A stretch of DNA of 64,000 nucleotides, taken from positions 124,001 to 188,000 of the forward strand of contig JAEWJK010000014.1 in the NCBI GenBank assembly GCA_023386555.1. The letters run 5' to 3'. Shown here in pieces: positions 26,253 to 33,796 of this stretch. The translations under genes and the position numbers were made by a program. Source of the DNA: Bacteroidota bacterium. Its GTDB lineage: Bacteria; Bacteroidota; Bacteroidia; Chitinophagales; Chitinophagaceae. The notes under the pieces were generated by a model. It was not told the DNA's origin. It saw only the letters and a program-made list of their open reading frames with translations, and did no database searches. Within the stretch, counting starts at the first letter, position 1, and every line of letters starts with the position of its first letter.

Positions 26253-26712
26253 CACTAACTCCATTGCTTTTACCCGTCATAACTTCTTCAGCCAGCTTAC
26301 TGAAATCTTCTGCTGAAAATTCTTCAAAGAACTTTTTATACTTACCGGAATCCCATATTTCTATTTTGTCTCCTATAGCTGCCAGTATAATGTCTTTACC
26401 CAGCTCAGCATGTTCTCTCAAACTTGGCGGCATCAATAATCTTCCTGCACTGTCAATTTCTACAAGTGTAGCTCCACCTAAAAACTTGCGTTGAAATTCA
26501 CGTACTTTCGGGTCGAACTGATTTTTCTTAAGAATTTCTTCAATGACTAATTCCCAGGTTTTTATTGGATACAGGTTAAGGCATCTTTCTAACCCACGGC
26601 TGATCATAAAGCGGTTGTCACCTTCCGGCATTTGCTTTTTCAAGCCTCCCGGAAGGAGAAATCGACCTTTGGAATCGATCGTTGCTTCATATTCACCGTT
26701 AAAAACAATCAT
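26248..26712 (-). CDS. mraZ: division/cell wall cluster regulator MraZ
   Basis: DNA-binding repressor that heads and regulates the dcw operon. With the ATG at 26712 (MIVFNGEYEATIDSKGRFLLP) it has 154 residues, the usual length. A longer frame to 26742 would need a GTG and would start inside the probable operator. Two SpoVT/AbrB-type halves are visible: EYEATIDSKGRFLLPGGLK and the second DSAGRLLMPPSLREHAEL. An AGGT-type ribosome site lies upstream. The operator-like boxes at 26739-26765 fit autoregulation. Confidence 0.96.
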   Translation of the reverse strand: MIVFNGEYEATIDSKGRFLLPGGLKKQMPEGDNRFMISRGLERCLNLYPIKTWELVIEEILKKNQFDPKVREFQRKFLGGATLVEIDSAGRLLMPPSLREHAELGKDIILAAIGDKIEIWDSGKYKKFFEEFSAEDFSKLAEEVMTGKSNGVSD

Positions 26713-26738
26713 TATCTGACCTAAATTTTCATTTATTG

Positions 26739-26765
26739 ACACAAAATAACACTTTTTACCACTTT
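26739..26765 (-). promoter_or_regulatory. probable MraZ operator (direct AAAGTG boxes, 10-bp period)
   Basis: On the minus strand AAAGTGG, then TAA, then AAAGTGT are followed, after another 3-base spacer, by a degenerate TTTGTGT. The 7-base box with 3-base spacer matches the AAAGTG(T/G)N3 direct repeats I recall for MraZ in mollicutes. The boxes lie 27-53 bases upstream of the mraZ ATG, overlapping a TTATTTTG near-promoter box. A reverse-facing copy AAAAAGTGG occurs near 26805. Confidence 0.6.
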
Positions 26766-26986
26766 TGAAGTCATTTTAGCGTGGTTTAAGTTTTCCACCT
26801 ATGAAAAAGTGGCTGAAATGCAGTGGCAGCTTGATTTTGGGGATAATAGATGAACTGTTTTCGTGAAATGAATGTGAATTGCTGTGGATAAGCTGTTTAA
26901 TAGCTTGATTTTGATGTGAATGGAAGGTAATCATAAGTGAAATCCGGCCCATTTACTTTTTGAAATGGCTGTTGAGGGGTGACTAA

Positions 26987-26994
26987 TATATTTG
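26987..26994 (+). promoter_or_regulatory. Bacteroidota -7 box for queA
   Basis: TATATTTG, a perfect TAnnTTTG, lies 4 bases before the ATG at 26999, implying a leaderless or near-leaderless mRNA. Confidence 0.55.
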
Positions 26995-26998
26995 CAGC

Positions 26999-28213
26999 AT
27001 GCATCCAAAAGAGCTTTCCATTCTTGACTATACATACTATCTTCCTGATGATCGAATAGCGAAGTATCCGCTGGAACAAAGAGATCAAAGTAAACTGCTG
27101 ATCTATAAGGATGGAGTAATTAAAAACGATGTTTACCTTAATCTTGACGAACATTTACCGTCTGATTCTCTTCTTGTTTTTAATAAAACCAAAGTAGTTG
27201 AAGCGAGATTGCTTTTTACAAAATCTACGGGTGGCGTTATTGAAATTTTCTGCCTGGAACCGCATGAACAATATGCCGATATTACCACAGCAATGTTGCA
27301 GAAGCAAAAGGTTTGGTGGAAGTGTTTGATTGGAGGAGCCAGCAAATGGAAACATGGAATGATCCTGACAAAGCAAGTTGATGATATTACACTTGAAGCT
27401 TCCATTATTGATAGAAATACGGAAACATTCACTATTGAGTTATCATGGAATAATGAATTCAGCTTTGCAGAAGTGTTACATAAAACAGGTGCAATTCCAT
27501 TACCACCTTATCTAAACAGAGCTGTGGAAGAAGGTGACAAAGAAAGATACCAGACAATTTATGCTAAAGAACACGGATCAGTAGCAGCACCAACAGCCGG
27601 ATTACATTTTACTGAAAGAATCTTTAATAAACTTCAAAAGAAAAATATCTCTTCCTCCTTTGTTACACTTCATGTTGGTGCAGGAACTTTCAAACCTGTG
27701 AAAGCAGAAAAGATGCAAGACCATAAGATGCATGCAGAATTTATTGATGTAGAATTGAGCTTTATTGAAAACCTTATTCAGAATATTGATAAACCTATTA
27801 TAGTAGTAGGAACTACTTCGCTAAGAACGATAGAAAGCCTGTATTGGATTGGATTAAAAATAAGAAATAAGAAATTAGAAATAAGAAATGAGGAAATAGT
27901 CGTAAATCAGTGGGATGCTTATGAAACAGAGCCTAACGTTTCTGTAAAAGAATCTCTAGAGGCAATTATTATATGGATGAAGCAAAATAACATGCAACGT
28001 CTTATCACCAAAACACAGATCATTATTGCTCCGGGTTATAATCTGAAAATCGCAAAGGGATTAATTACAAATTTTCATCAACCTCAATCAACTTTATTAT
28101 TGTTGGTTGCTGCAATTGTAGGAGATGATTGGAAAAACATCTATCAGTTTGCTATGAAGAATAATTTCCGTTTTCTTAGTTTTGGAGATGGCTCGTTACT
28201 CTGGAAGAAATAG
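26999..28213 (+). CDS. queA: S-adenosylmethionine:tRNA ribosyltransferase-isomerase
   Basis: Makes epoxyqueuosine in tRNA from 7-aminomethyl-7-deazaguanine using SAM as ribosyl donor. It has 404 residues against about 345-350 usual. Family marks are the YLPDDRIAKYPLEQRDQSKLL opening, VFNKTKVVEARL, GAIPLPPYLNR, ERYQTIYAKEHGSVAAPTAGLHFT, LHVGAGTFKPV and the C-terminal TNFHQPQSTLLLLVAA. An insertion around residues 287-300 (KIRNKKLEIRNEE) is encoded by a tandem AATAAGAAAT word. The stop abuts the stop of the convergent kinase gene with no bases between. Confidence 0.93.
   Translation: MHPKELSILDYTYYLPDDRIAKYPLEQRDQSKLLIYKDGVIKNDVYLNLDEHLPSDSLLVFNKTKVVEARLLFTKSTGGVIEIFCLEPHEQYADITTAMLQKQKVWWKCLIGGASKWKHGMILTKQVDDITLEASIIDRNTETFTIELSWNNEFSFAEVLHKTGAIPLPPYLNRAVEEGDKERYQTIYAKEHGSVAAPTAGLHFTERIFNKLQKKNISSSFVTLHVGAGTFKPVKAEKMQDHKMHAEFIDVELSFIENLIQNIDKPIIVVGTTSLRTIESLYWIGLKIRNKKLEIRNEEIVVNQWDAYETEPNVSVKESLEAIIIWMKQNNMQRLITKTQIIIAPGYNLKIAKGLITNFHQPQSTLLLLVAAIVGDDWKNIYQFAMKNNFRFLSFGDGSLLWKK
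27857..27897 (+). repeat. in-frame word repeat inside queA
   Basis: Tandem variants of AATAAGAAAT / TAGAAATAAG (AAATAAGAAATAAGAAATTA then GAAATAAGAAATGAGGAAAT) encode a lysine/arginine/glutamate-rich insertion between two conserved blocks of QueA. Confidence 0.8.
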
Positions 28214-29512
28214 CTATTTACTTATTGGTAATTCAACTGTAAATACACTTCCTTTTCCTAAGGTACTATCAACTCTTATCTTACCTCTATGAGCATCAAC
28301 AACAGTTTTTACATAGCTCATTCCAAGCCCAAAACCTTTTACGTTGTGAATGTTTCCGGTGTGAGCTCTATAGAATTTTTCAAATATTCTTCTTACTGAT
28401 TCTTTACTCATTCCAATTCCATTATCCTCCACACGGAAAATGAAATGTTTGTTTGTACAGTGAGTATACACTCTTATATGCAATTCTTCTTTTGAGTACT
28501 TTATTGCATTGTCAATAAGATTAGAGATCAGATTAGTGAAATGAACCTCATCTGCATTTACCGTATCTTCTTTAGCATTAAGTGTTAATTCGATTTTACC
28601 CTGTCTTTCTTCTAACTGTAGCCTGAAATTATCTACTACCCTGCTGATAATCTCATGTGCATGAAGCGGTTTAAAGTTCAGCTTCAGTTCCTGCTTATCC
28701 ATTAATGCAGCTTGCAGAATGGTTTCTACATGCTTGTTCATTCTTTTATTTTCCTCCTTGATGATACCGCTGAAGTATTGCATCTTCTCCTTATCATTCT
28801 GCACTTTTTCATTCTTCAAAGCATCAACAGCCAGAGAAATAGTTGCAAGTGGAGTTTTAAACTCATGCGTCATATTATTAATGAAATCACTTTTGATCTC
28901 ACTAAGTTTCTTTTGTGTAAAAAGCGTTCTGACTGTAAGAAAAAATGCTGCAAGAATGATCAATGTAAATATTACAGAACCAGCAATCGGTCCGGTTAAT
29001 GATTGGTACAATTCTTTTTCAAAATCTATAATCAGTATTTCCAGGCTTTCTGTAGGAACCGTAAAATCCATATCAGACCCTGTTAATATTGGAATGCTTC
29101 TACGAATATTATTCTGTGTATCGAACATTTCTTCATAGAAATGTCTTGATTGCATTTCTGCAGTATTATTTGCAACAAGTGCAAATTCAAAACCTACTTT
29201 CTTTAACCCTTTTGAGTCAAAAGCTTTAAGCAGTTTGTCATGAATTTCCTGTGTAGTGAATAATTGAGATAACGTAAACTGTCCTGTTACAACATTACCT
29301 GTATAATCGTCTTTAAAAGGTGTCTTAAATACTTTTGAATTAGAATACCTAGCCAGATCATCTGCAACCATCCTACTGGCCTGATCAACTCTAAACAACA
29401 ATCTCTCTTCCTGAACAATCAACAAATTCTTAAACCACGATACCTGTAATGCAATAATGCCAAACAAACTCAGCGTTATTAAGACAACAATTACAGGGAA
29501 AATTTTTTTCAT
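28214..29512 (-). CDS. membrane sensor histidine kinase
   Basis: A 432-residue two-component kinase. Membrane helices at about 5-25 and 165-187 flank a periplasmic sensor region. A HisKA domain follows with the phosphoacceptor His216 in NNMTHEFKTPLATIS, then a HATPase_c domain with N-box NLIDNAIKYSKEEL, G1 RVEDNGIGMS, F-box KFYRAHTGN and G2 KGFGLGMSYVKTV. No response regulator is adjacent, so its partner lies elsewhere. The stop directly abuts the queA stop. A TAnnTTTG box is upstream. Confidence 0.92.
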   Translation of the reverse strand: MKKIFPVIVVLITLSLFGIIALQVSWFKNLLIVQEERLLFRVDQASRMVADDLARYSNSKVFKTPFKDDYTGNVVTGQFTLSQLFTTQEIHDKLLKAFDSKGLKKVGFEFALVANNTAEMQSRHFYEEMFDTQNNIRRSIPILTGSDMDFTVPTESLEILIIDFEKELYQSLTGPIAGSVIFTLIILAAFFLTVRTLFTQKKLSEIKSDFINNMTHEFKTPLATISLAVDALKNEKVQNDKEKMQYFSGIIKEENKRMNKHVETILQAALMDKQELKLNFKPLHAHEIISRVVDNFRLQLEERQGKIELTLNAKEDTVNADEVHFTNLISNLIDNAIKYSKEELHIRVYTHCTNKHFIFRVEDNGIGMSKESVRRIFEKFYRAHTGNIHNVKGFGLGMSYVKTVVDAHRGKIRVDSTLGKGSVFTVELPISK

Positions 29513-29550
29513 CGGCCGGTTTGATCGTGAGCAAACATTATGAACGTGGG

Positions 29551-29558
29551 CAAATATA
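29551..29558 (-). promoter_or_regulatory. Bacteroidota -7 box for the sensor kinase
   Basis: Minus-strand TATATTTG, a perfect TAnnTTTG, ending 38 bases before the ATG at 29512. Confidence 0.5.
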
Positions 29559-29665
29559 GCAGTACCAACGATTGAATTACAAAAACAAATAGCTGTTTAC
29601 CATCTTTTTAACGGGATGATTTTTTATTTTCATTGTAATGAATTGTGTTATTTTGAAGCCATAAT

Positions 29666-30217
29666 ATGAATGAAATAATTCCCGGTCTTCTACTTATTTC
29701 CGATCCATTTCTCAAAGATCCAAACTTCATGAGAACGGTTATTTTGCTATGCGAACATCATGAAGAAGGTAGTCTTGGTTTTGTACTCAATCGTCCTTAC
29801 GATCAACCTTTGGGTGAACTTATCTCTGATCTTGAAGGAACTACTATACCTGTTTACTATGGTGGACCTGTTCAATTAGATACTGTTCATTTTTTACATA
29901 CAAGACCCGATCTTATTGAAGGAGGTTTTGAAGTGATTGATGGAATTTTCTGGGGTGGCGATTTTGAAGAAGTCGTTACACTGATTCAAGACAAAAAACT
30001 TAAAGCCAGCGATATCCGTTTTTATATTGGCTATAGCGGTTGGGGTCTTGGGCAATTAGAAAATGAATTAAAAGAAAAAAGCTGGATAACAAGAGAAGCA
30101 ACAAAAGATTTGGTGTTTCACAAAGAGGCTGACATGATCTGGAAAGAATCATTACAGGATCTTGGTGGTGAATATTCACAGATGACAAATTATCCGATCG
30201 ATCCGCAGTTGAATTAA
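29666..30217 (+). CDS. YqgE/AlgH family protein
   Basis: A 183-residue protein of the UPF0301 (YqgE/AlgH) family. Marks are GLLLISDPFLKDPNFMRTV near the N-terminus, LCEHHEEGSLGFVLNRP, YYGGPVQLDTVHFLH and the FYIGYSGWGLGQLENELKEKSW block. AlgH influences alginate genes in Pseudomonas, but the molecular role of the family is unknown. It is divergent from the sensor kinase. The gene is followed by a spacer carrying a repeat arm. Confidence 0.93.
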   Translation: MNEIIPGLLLISDPFLKDPNFMRTVILLCEHHEEGSLGFVLNRPYDQPLGELISDLEGTTIPVYYGGPVQLDTVHFLHTRPDLIEGGFEVIDGIFWGGDFEEVVTLIQDKKLKASDIRFYIGYSGWGLGQLENELKEKSWITREATKDLVFHKEADMIWKESLQDLGGEYSQMTNYPIDPQLN

Positions 30218-30255
30218 TTTTATAAGGTCGTCAGTAGGTTCCTTGTGAATCTTCT

Positions 30256-30278
30256 GTTACATCGCACTCTTGTACAAC
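30256..30278 (-). repeat. interspersed repeat arm, variant B
   Basis: Plus strand GTTACATCGCACTCTTGTAC followed by AACAATAACTTTATTCAGC, the reverse complement of a B arm with two changes and the AATAAAG flank. Confidence 0.8.
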
Positions 30279-30378
30279 AATAACTTTATTCAGCTTGTAG
30301 AAGACAGAACATCATCCACAACAACACTTTGGCAAGCATTCTGCGGCAATAATGTATCTATTCACCAAAGCCATTATT

Positions 30379-32049
30379 ATGAAGAAATGCTACACTCTGA
30401 TTTTGCTGTGTTTTCTGCTTACTAACTTATCAGCACAGCCTACTATCAGTTTTCAACAAGTTGCAACAGGATTTAATGTACCGGTAGATATAGTTGCAGA
30501 ACCTTCATCAACAAGAATATTTGTTGTAGAACAGCCAGGTACCATTAAAATATGGAATGGAAGTTCCACTCTTTCAACGGCATTCCTGAATGTTAGTTCA
30601 ATTATCAGTTATAATTCAGGTGGTGAAAGAGGTTTATTAAGCCTTGCTTTTCATCCGCAATATGCAACAAACAGGTATTTTTTTATCTGGTATACCAATA
30701 CAAGTGGTGCTGTTACATTAGCAAGATATAGAAGAGATGCTACCAATGCTGATATTGCTGACCCTTCTTCAGGAGTAGTATTATTAACTATTCCGAAACC
30801 ATTCTCCAATCACAATGGAGGCAAACTGAACTTCGGACCAGATGGTTATTTATACATCGGTACTGGTGATGGTGGAAGTGGAAATGATCCTAACAATTAT
30901 GCTCAAACCGGAACATCATTACTAGGCAAAATGCTTAGACTTGATGTGAACAGTTTTGCCACATCTGCACCATTCTATGACATTCCTTCCACAAATCCAT
31001 ACAATACAGATGCAACAGTAGCAGATGAGATTATTGCATTAGGCTTAAGAAATCCCTGGAGATGGAGTTTTGATAAAACAACAGGGGATATGTGGATAGC
31101 TGATGTAGGACAAAATGCCTGGGAGGAATTAAATTTCAGAGCTGCAGCAGATATATCCTCCAAAACGAATTATGGCTGGAGATGTTATGAAGGAAATGCA
31201 GTAAACCCGGCAGTTGCATCTTGTGGTGGACCTCCGGCTAATAATGTATTTCCTATTTATCAATATCCACATAATTCAACAGGAGGATTTGTTGTTACCG
31301 GTGGTTATGTGTACAGGGGAACTGAATATCCTGCTTTGCAAGGTTATTACACCATGGTTGATTATGCTACAGGCAATGGCTGGCTCATTAAATCAAATGG
31401 AAGTGGTGGATGGAATGTTAGTGCACAAACAGGCTGGCCAACTCAGATTACCACATTTGGTGAAATGAATGATGGCAGTTTATATGCAGCAAAAGGTAAT
31501 GGAACTTTGTATAAACTAACAGCTTCTGGTCCCCTGCCATTAAGATTATTGAGTTTTACAGGAAGAAGAAACAACAATACTCATGAATTAAGTTGGGAAG
31601 TACAATCCGACAAAAATGGTGATCAATACATAGTTGAAAGAAGTACAGGAAATCAAATATCTTTTACTGAAGTTGCAAGACAATTATCTAATGCTGATAA
31701 CAGTTATAAAAAATATTCGGTTTCTATTCCGGCAACTGCACAACCATCTTACTACAGGCTAAAAACGGTTAATGCAAATGGAACGATAACTTTTTCTTCT
31801 ATCATTTACATGAATACTGAAGGAAATAACGAGATAAAAATTATTCGTAGCACTGGCAATATTGTTATTGAAAGTATTGAACAGATCAAACAGGTGATCA
31901 TTACAGATGTTACCGGAAGAATTTTATACAGGCAAACAGTAAATGCATCAGGAATGATGAGTATACTTTCCTCCAGTTTACCAAAAGGAATATTGATGGT
32001 GAAAGTGATGGGTGAATCAAATGTGCAAACGACCAGGATATTAAACTAG
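30379..32049 (+). CDS. secreted PQQ-type sugar dehydrogenase (GSDH family) with T9SS sorting domain
   Basis: A 556-residue exported protein from the ATG at 30379 (MKKCYTLILLCFLLTNLSAQ, a clean signal peptide); an ATG at 30352 would spoil the signal. Residues about 22-385 form the soluble aldose/sorbosone dehydrogenase beta-propeller (FVVEQPGTIKIW, GERGLLSLAFHP, NHNGGKLNFGPDGYLYIGTGDGG-type motif, LGLRNPWRWSFD, DVGQNAWEELN, YGWRCYEG). These enzymes oxidise sugars with PQQ. A linker beta domain (LPLRLLSFTGR onward) and a C-terminal type IX secretion sorting domain (VIITDVTGRILYRQ and KGILMVKV) follow. The substrate is not predictable. Confidence 0.9.
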   Translation: MKKCYTLILLCFLLTNLSAQPTISFQQVATGFNVPVDIVAEPSSTRIFVVEQPGTIKIWNGSSTLSTAFLNVSSIISYNSGGERGLLSLAFHPQYATNRYFFIWYTNTSGAVTLARYRRDATNADIADPSSGVVLLTIPKPFSNHNGGKLNFGPDGYLYIGTGDGGSGNDPNNYAQTGTSLLGKMLRLDVNSFATSAPFYDIPSTNPYNTDATVADEIIALGLRNPWRWSFDKTTGDMWIADVGQNAWEELNFRAAADISSKTNYGWRCYEGNAVNPAVASCGGPPANNVFPIYQYPHNSTGGFVVTGGYVYRGTEYPALQGYYTMVDYATGNGWLIKSNGSGGWNVSAQTGWPTQITTFGEMNDGSLYAAKGNGTLYKLTASGPLPLRLLSFTGRRNNNTHELSWEVQSDKNGDQYIVERSTGNQISFTEVARQLSNADNSYKKYSVSIPATAQPSYYRLKTVNANGTITFSSIIYMNTEGNNEIKIIRSTGNIVIESIEQIKQVIITDVTGRILYRQTVNASGMMSILSSSLPKGILMVKVMGESNVQTTRILN

Positions 32050-32115
32050 TTTTCACGCAAAGGTGCAAAGGTTTTGATCTTTGCGTCTTTGCTTCTTGTC
32101 TGCTTTGCGTGAAAA
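32050..32115. repeat. inverted repeat with TTTTCACGCAAAG arms
   Basis: TTTTCACGCAAAG (32050-32062) and CTTTGCGTGAAAA (32103-32115) are perfect 13-bp inverted arms. The interior contains further GCAAAGG / CTTTGCGTCTTTGC words. It could act as a terminator for the gene that ends at 32049. Confidence 0.9.
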
Positions 32116-32134
32116 GCTCCGCTAAGTTCTAAAA

Positions 32135-32160
32135 GTACAAGAGTGCGACGCAAGTAAAGC
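32135..32160 (+). repeat. interspersed repeat arm, variant B
   Basis: GTACAAGAGTGCGACGCAAG followed by TAAAGC then TCAATAGC, matching the 3-prime flank of the variant A arms. It lies directly beyond the 32050-32115 inverted repeat. Confidence 0.9.
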
Positions 32161-32219
32161 TCAATAGCAGCACCACCCCCTGCTCACAAAAATCATCTCT
32201 ATCTTTCGCTCTCAGCCTG

Positions 32220-32227
32220 TACTTTTG
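32220..32227 (+). promoter_or_regulatory. Bacteroidota -7 box for mdh
   Basis: TACTTTTG, a perfect TAnnTTTG, 41 bases before the ATG at 32269. Confidence 0.5.
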
Positions 32228-32268
32228 CTGCGAATTATAGTTTATAACACCATAAATATTTATTTCAG

Positions 32269-33198
32269 ATGAAAGTAACTGTTGTAGGTGCAGGTGCAGT
32301 AGGTGCAACTTGTGCTGATAATATTGCCAGGAAAGAACTTTGCACCGAATTGGTTTTGCTCGACATTAAAGAAGGTCTTGCTGAAGGTAAGGCTCAAGAC
32401 ATGATGCAGACTGCTGCATTACTTGGCTTTGATACAAGAATAACCGGAAGCACCAACGACTACAGCAAAACTGCAGGCAGTGATGTAGTGGTGATCACTT
32501 CAGGTATTCCACGTAAGCCTGGAATGACGAGAGAAGAACTGATCGGCACCAATGCAAACATTGTAAAAGGTGTTACTGAAAACATTTTGAAACATTCTCC
32601 AAATGCTATCATCATTGTGATCTCTAATCCGATGGATACAATGACTTATTTAGCACTTACCAGTAGCGGCTTACCAAAGAACCGCATTATTGGTATGGGT
32701 GGTATTTTAGATAGCTCAAGATTTAAATACCAGATCAGCCAGCAACTGGGTTGTAATCCTGCTGACCTGAATGCAACTGTAATTGGAGGACATGGTGATA
32801 CTACAATGATCCCTTTGATCCGTTATGCAACATGGAACAGTACTCCGGTAGCTTCTTTGCTTGATGCTGACAAACAAAAACAAATCGTGAACGATACAAT
32901 GGTTGGTGGTGCTACACTTACCAAACTATTGGGTACTTCTGCATGGTATGCACCAGGTGCTGCAGGTGCTGCATTGGTAGAAGCAATTGTCAGAGATGAG
33001 AAAAGATTAATGCCTTGTTGCGTATTACTGGAAGGTGAGTACGGGCAAAAAGATATTTGCTTAGGTGTTCCTGTTGTGATTGGTAAGAATGGATGGGAAA
33101 AGATCGTTGACTACAAACTGAATGCTGAAGAGCAGGAGTTGTTTAATAAGAGTGCAGATGCAGTGAGAAGTATGAATGAGGTGTTGAAAACCTTATAA
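32269..33198 (+). CDS. mdh: malate dehydrogenase
   Basis: NAD-dependent oxidation of malate to oxaloacetate in the TCA cycle, cytoplasmic. It has 309 residues, the LDH-like class of malate dehydrogenase. N-terminal NAD loop MKVTVVGAGAVGATCADNIA, the adenine-binding Asp in LVLLDIKEG, the substrate Arg residues in SGIPRKPGMTREEL, ISNPMDTMTYL and the catalytic His175 in IGGHGDTTMIPL are seen. The Arg at the substrate loop (PRKPGMTR) argues for malate rather than lactate. It is a single-gene unit ended by a strong terminator. Confidence 0.96.
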   Translation: MKVTVVGAGAVGATCADNIARKELCTELVLLDIKEGLAEGKAQDMMQTAALLGFDTRITGSTNDYSKTAGSDVVVITSGIPRKPGMTREELIGTNANIVKGVTENILKHSPNAIIIVISNPMDTMTYLALTSSGLPKNRIIGMGGILDSSRFKYQISQQLGCNPADLNATVIGGHGDTTMIPLIRYATWNSTPVASLLDADKQKQIVNDTMVGGATLTKLLGTSAWYAPGAAGAALVEAIVRDEKRLMPCCVLLEGEYGQKDICLGVPVVIGKNGWEKIVDYKLNAEEQELFNKSADAVRSMNEVLKTL

Positions 33199-33224
33199 CA
33201 CGAATTGAATCGAATTACACGAAT
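33197..33224 (+). repeat. ACACGAATT word repeat after mdh
   Basis: AACACGAATTGAATCGAATT then ACACGAAT. It is the same word as at 34797-34852 and overlaps the mdh stop codon. Confidence 0.65.
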
Positions 33225-33225
33225 G

Positions 33226-33258
33226 AAGTGGTTCACTTTTAAAGTGAGCCACTTTTTT
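33226..33258 (+). terminator. intrinsic terminator after mdh
   Basis: Stem AAGTGGTTCACTTT / AAAGTGAGCCACTT (13 of 14 pairs Watson-Crick, one G-T) followed by six T. The nominal loop is very short, so the central pairs open in practice. Confidence 0.88.
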
Positions 33259-33292
33259 ATGTAGCCACCTAAAGAATTTCATGGAATCATTC

Positions 33293-33312
33293 GTTGCGTC
33301 GCACTCTTGTAC
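33293..33312 (-). repeat. interspersed repeat arm, variant B
   Basis: Plus strand GTTGCGTCGCACTCTTGTAC, followed by TGCATATCTTTATTGAATG, i.e. the AATAAAGA flank in reverse. It ends 16 bases before the ATG at 33329, so it occupies that gene's promoter region. Confidence 0.92.
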
Positions 33313-33328
33313 TGCATATCTTTATTGA

Positions 33329-33796
33329 ATGAGATTATTCATCATTGTTTTATTAATTTCATTTTGTTTTGTGGGTAAAGCACAAGACTCTACCAGAATG
33401 ACTGTTTCATTCGGAGGTTCATTATTTTATTTAACTCCTACAAAATCCAATGAATTACTTGCAAACAATGTTATTAGAGGTGGCTTTGCAGGTCTTATAC
33501 AGCAAAGACTAAAAGAAAACTTATATCTTAATATAAAAGTAGATGCCATAATACCAGGAAAAAAGGATACCAAAGCATTTCTAGCTGCCCAAATAGGGAT
33601 TACAAAAATCGTTCACCGAAGCCGGTTTACCGGATTTATTGGTACTGGAATCGGTAAGTTCATGATTAGTGCTGATTACACTTATGTTTTTAAGCATCGA
33701 ACTGAATTAAGTTCAGGTTTACTTTATTCGTTCAATGGCATAGCTGGAGTTTATGTTAATGCGAGATTAGATTTTTCAAACCTTTTTGGTTATTAA
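33329..33796 (+). CDS. small secreted or outer-membrane protein of unknown function
   Basis: A 155-residue protein with a signal peptide (MRLFIIVLLISFCFVGKAQ). The mature part alternates polar and hydrophobic residues with aromatic girdle positions (MTVSFGGSLFYLTP, NLYLNIKVDAIIPG, FTGFIGTGIGKFMI) and ends LDFSNLFGY, consistent with a small beta-barrel with a C-terminal aromatic. No family is recognised. A repeat arm lies directly at its 5-prime end. It converges on the GT9 gene with a 4-base stop overlap. Confidence 0.7.
   Translation: MRLFIIVLLISFCFVGKAQDSTRMTVSFGGSLFYLTPTKSNELLANNVIRGGFAGLIQQRLKENLYLNIKVDAIIPGKKDTKAFLAAQIGITKIVHRSRFTGFIGTGIGKFMISADYTYVFKHRTELSSGLLYSFNGIAGVYVNARLDFSNLFGY

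Noticed and set aside
32050..32160. Rho-independent terminator made by the B arm
   Set aside because: The arm has no T run and no self-complementary stem by itself; only the neighbouring CACGCAAAG inverted repeat could terminate.
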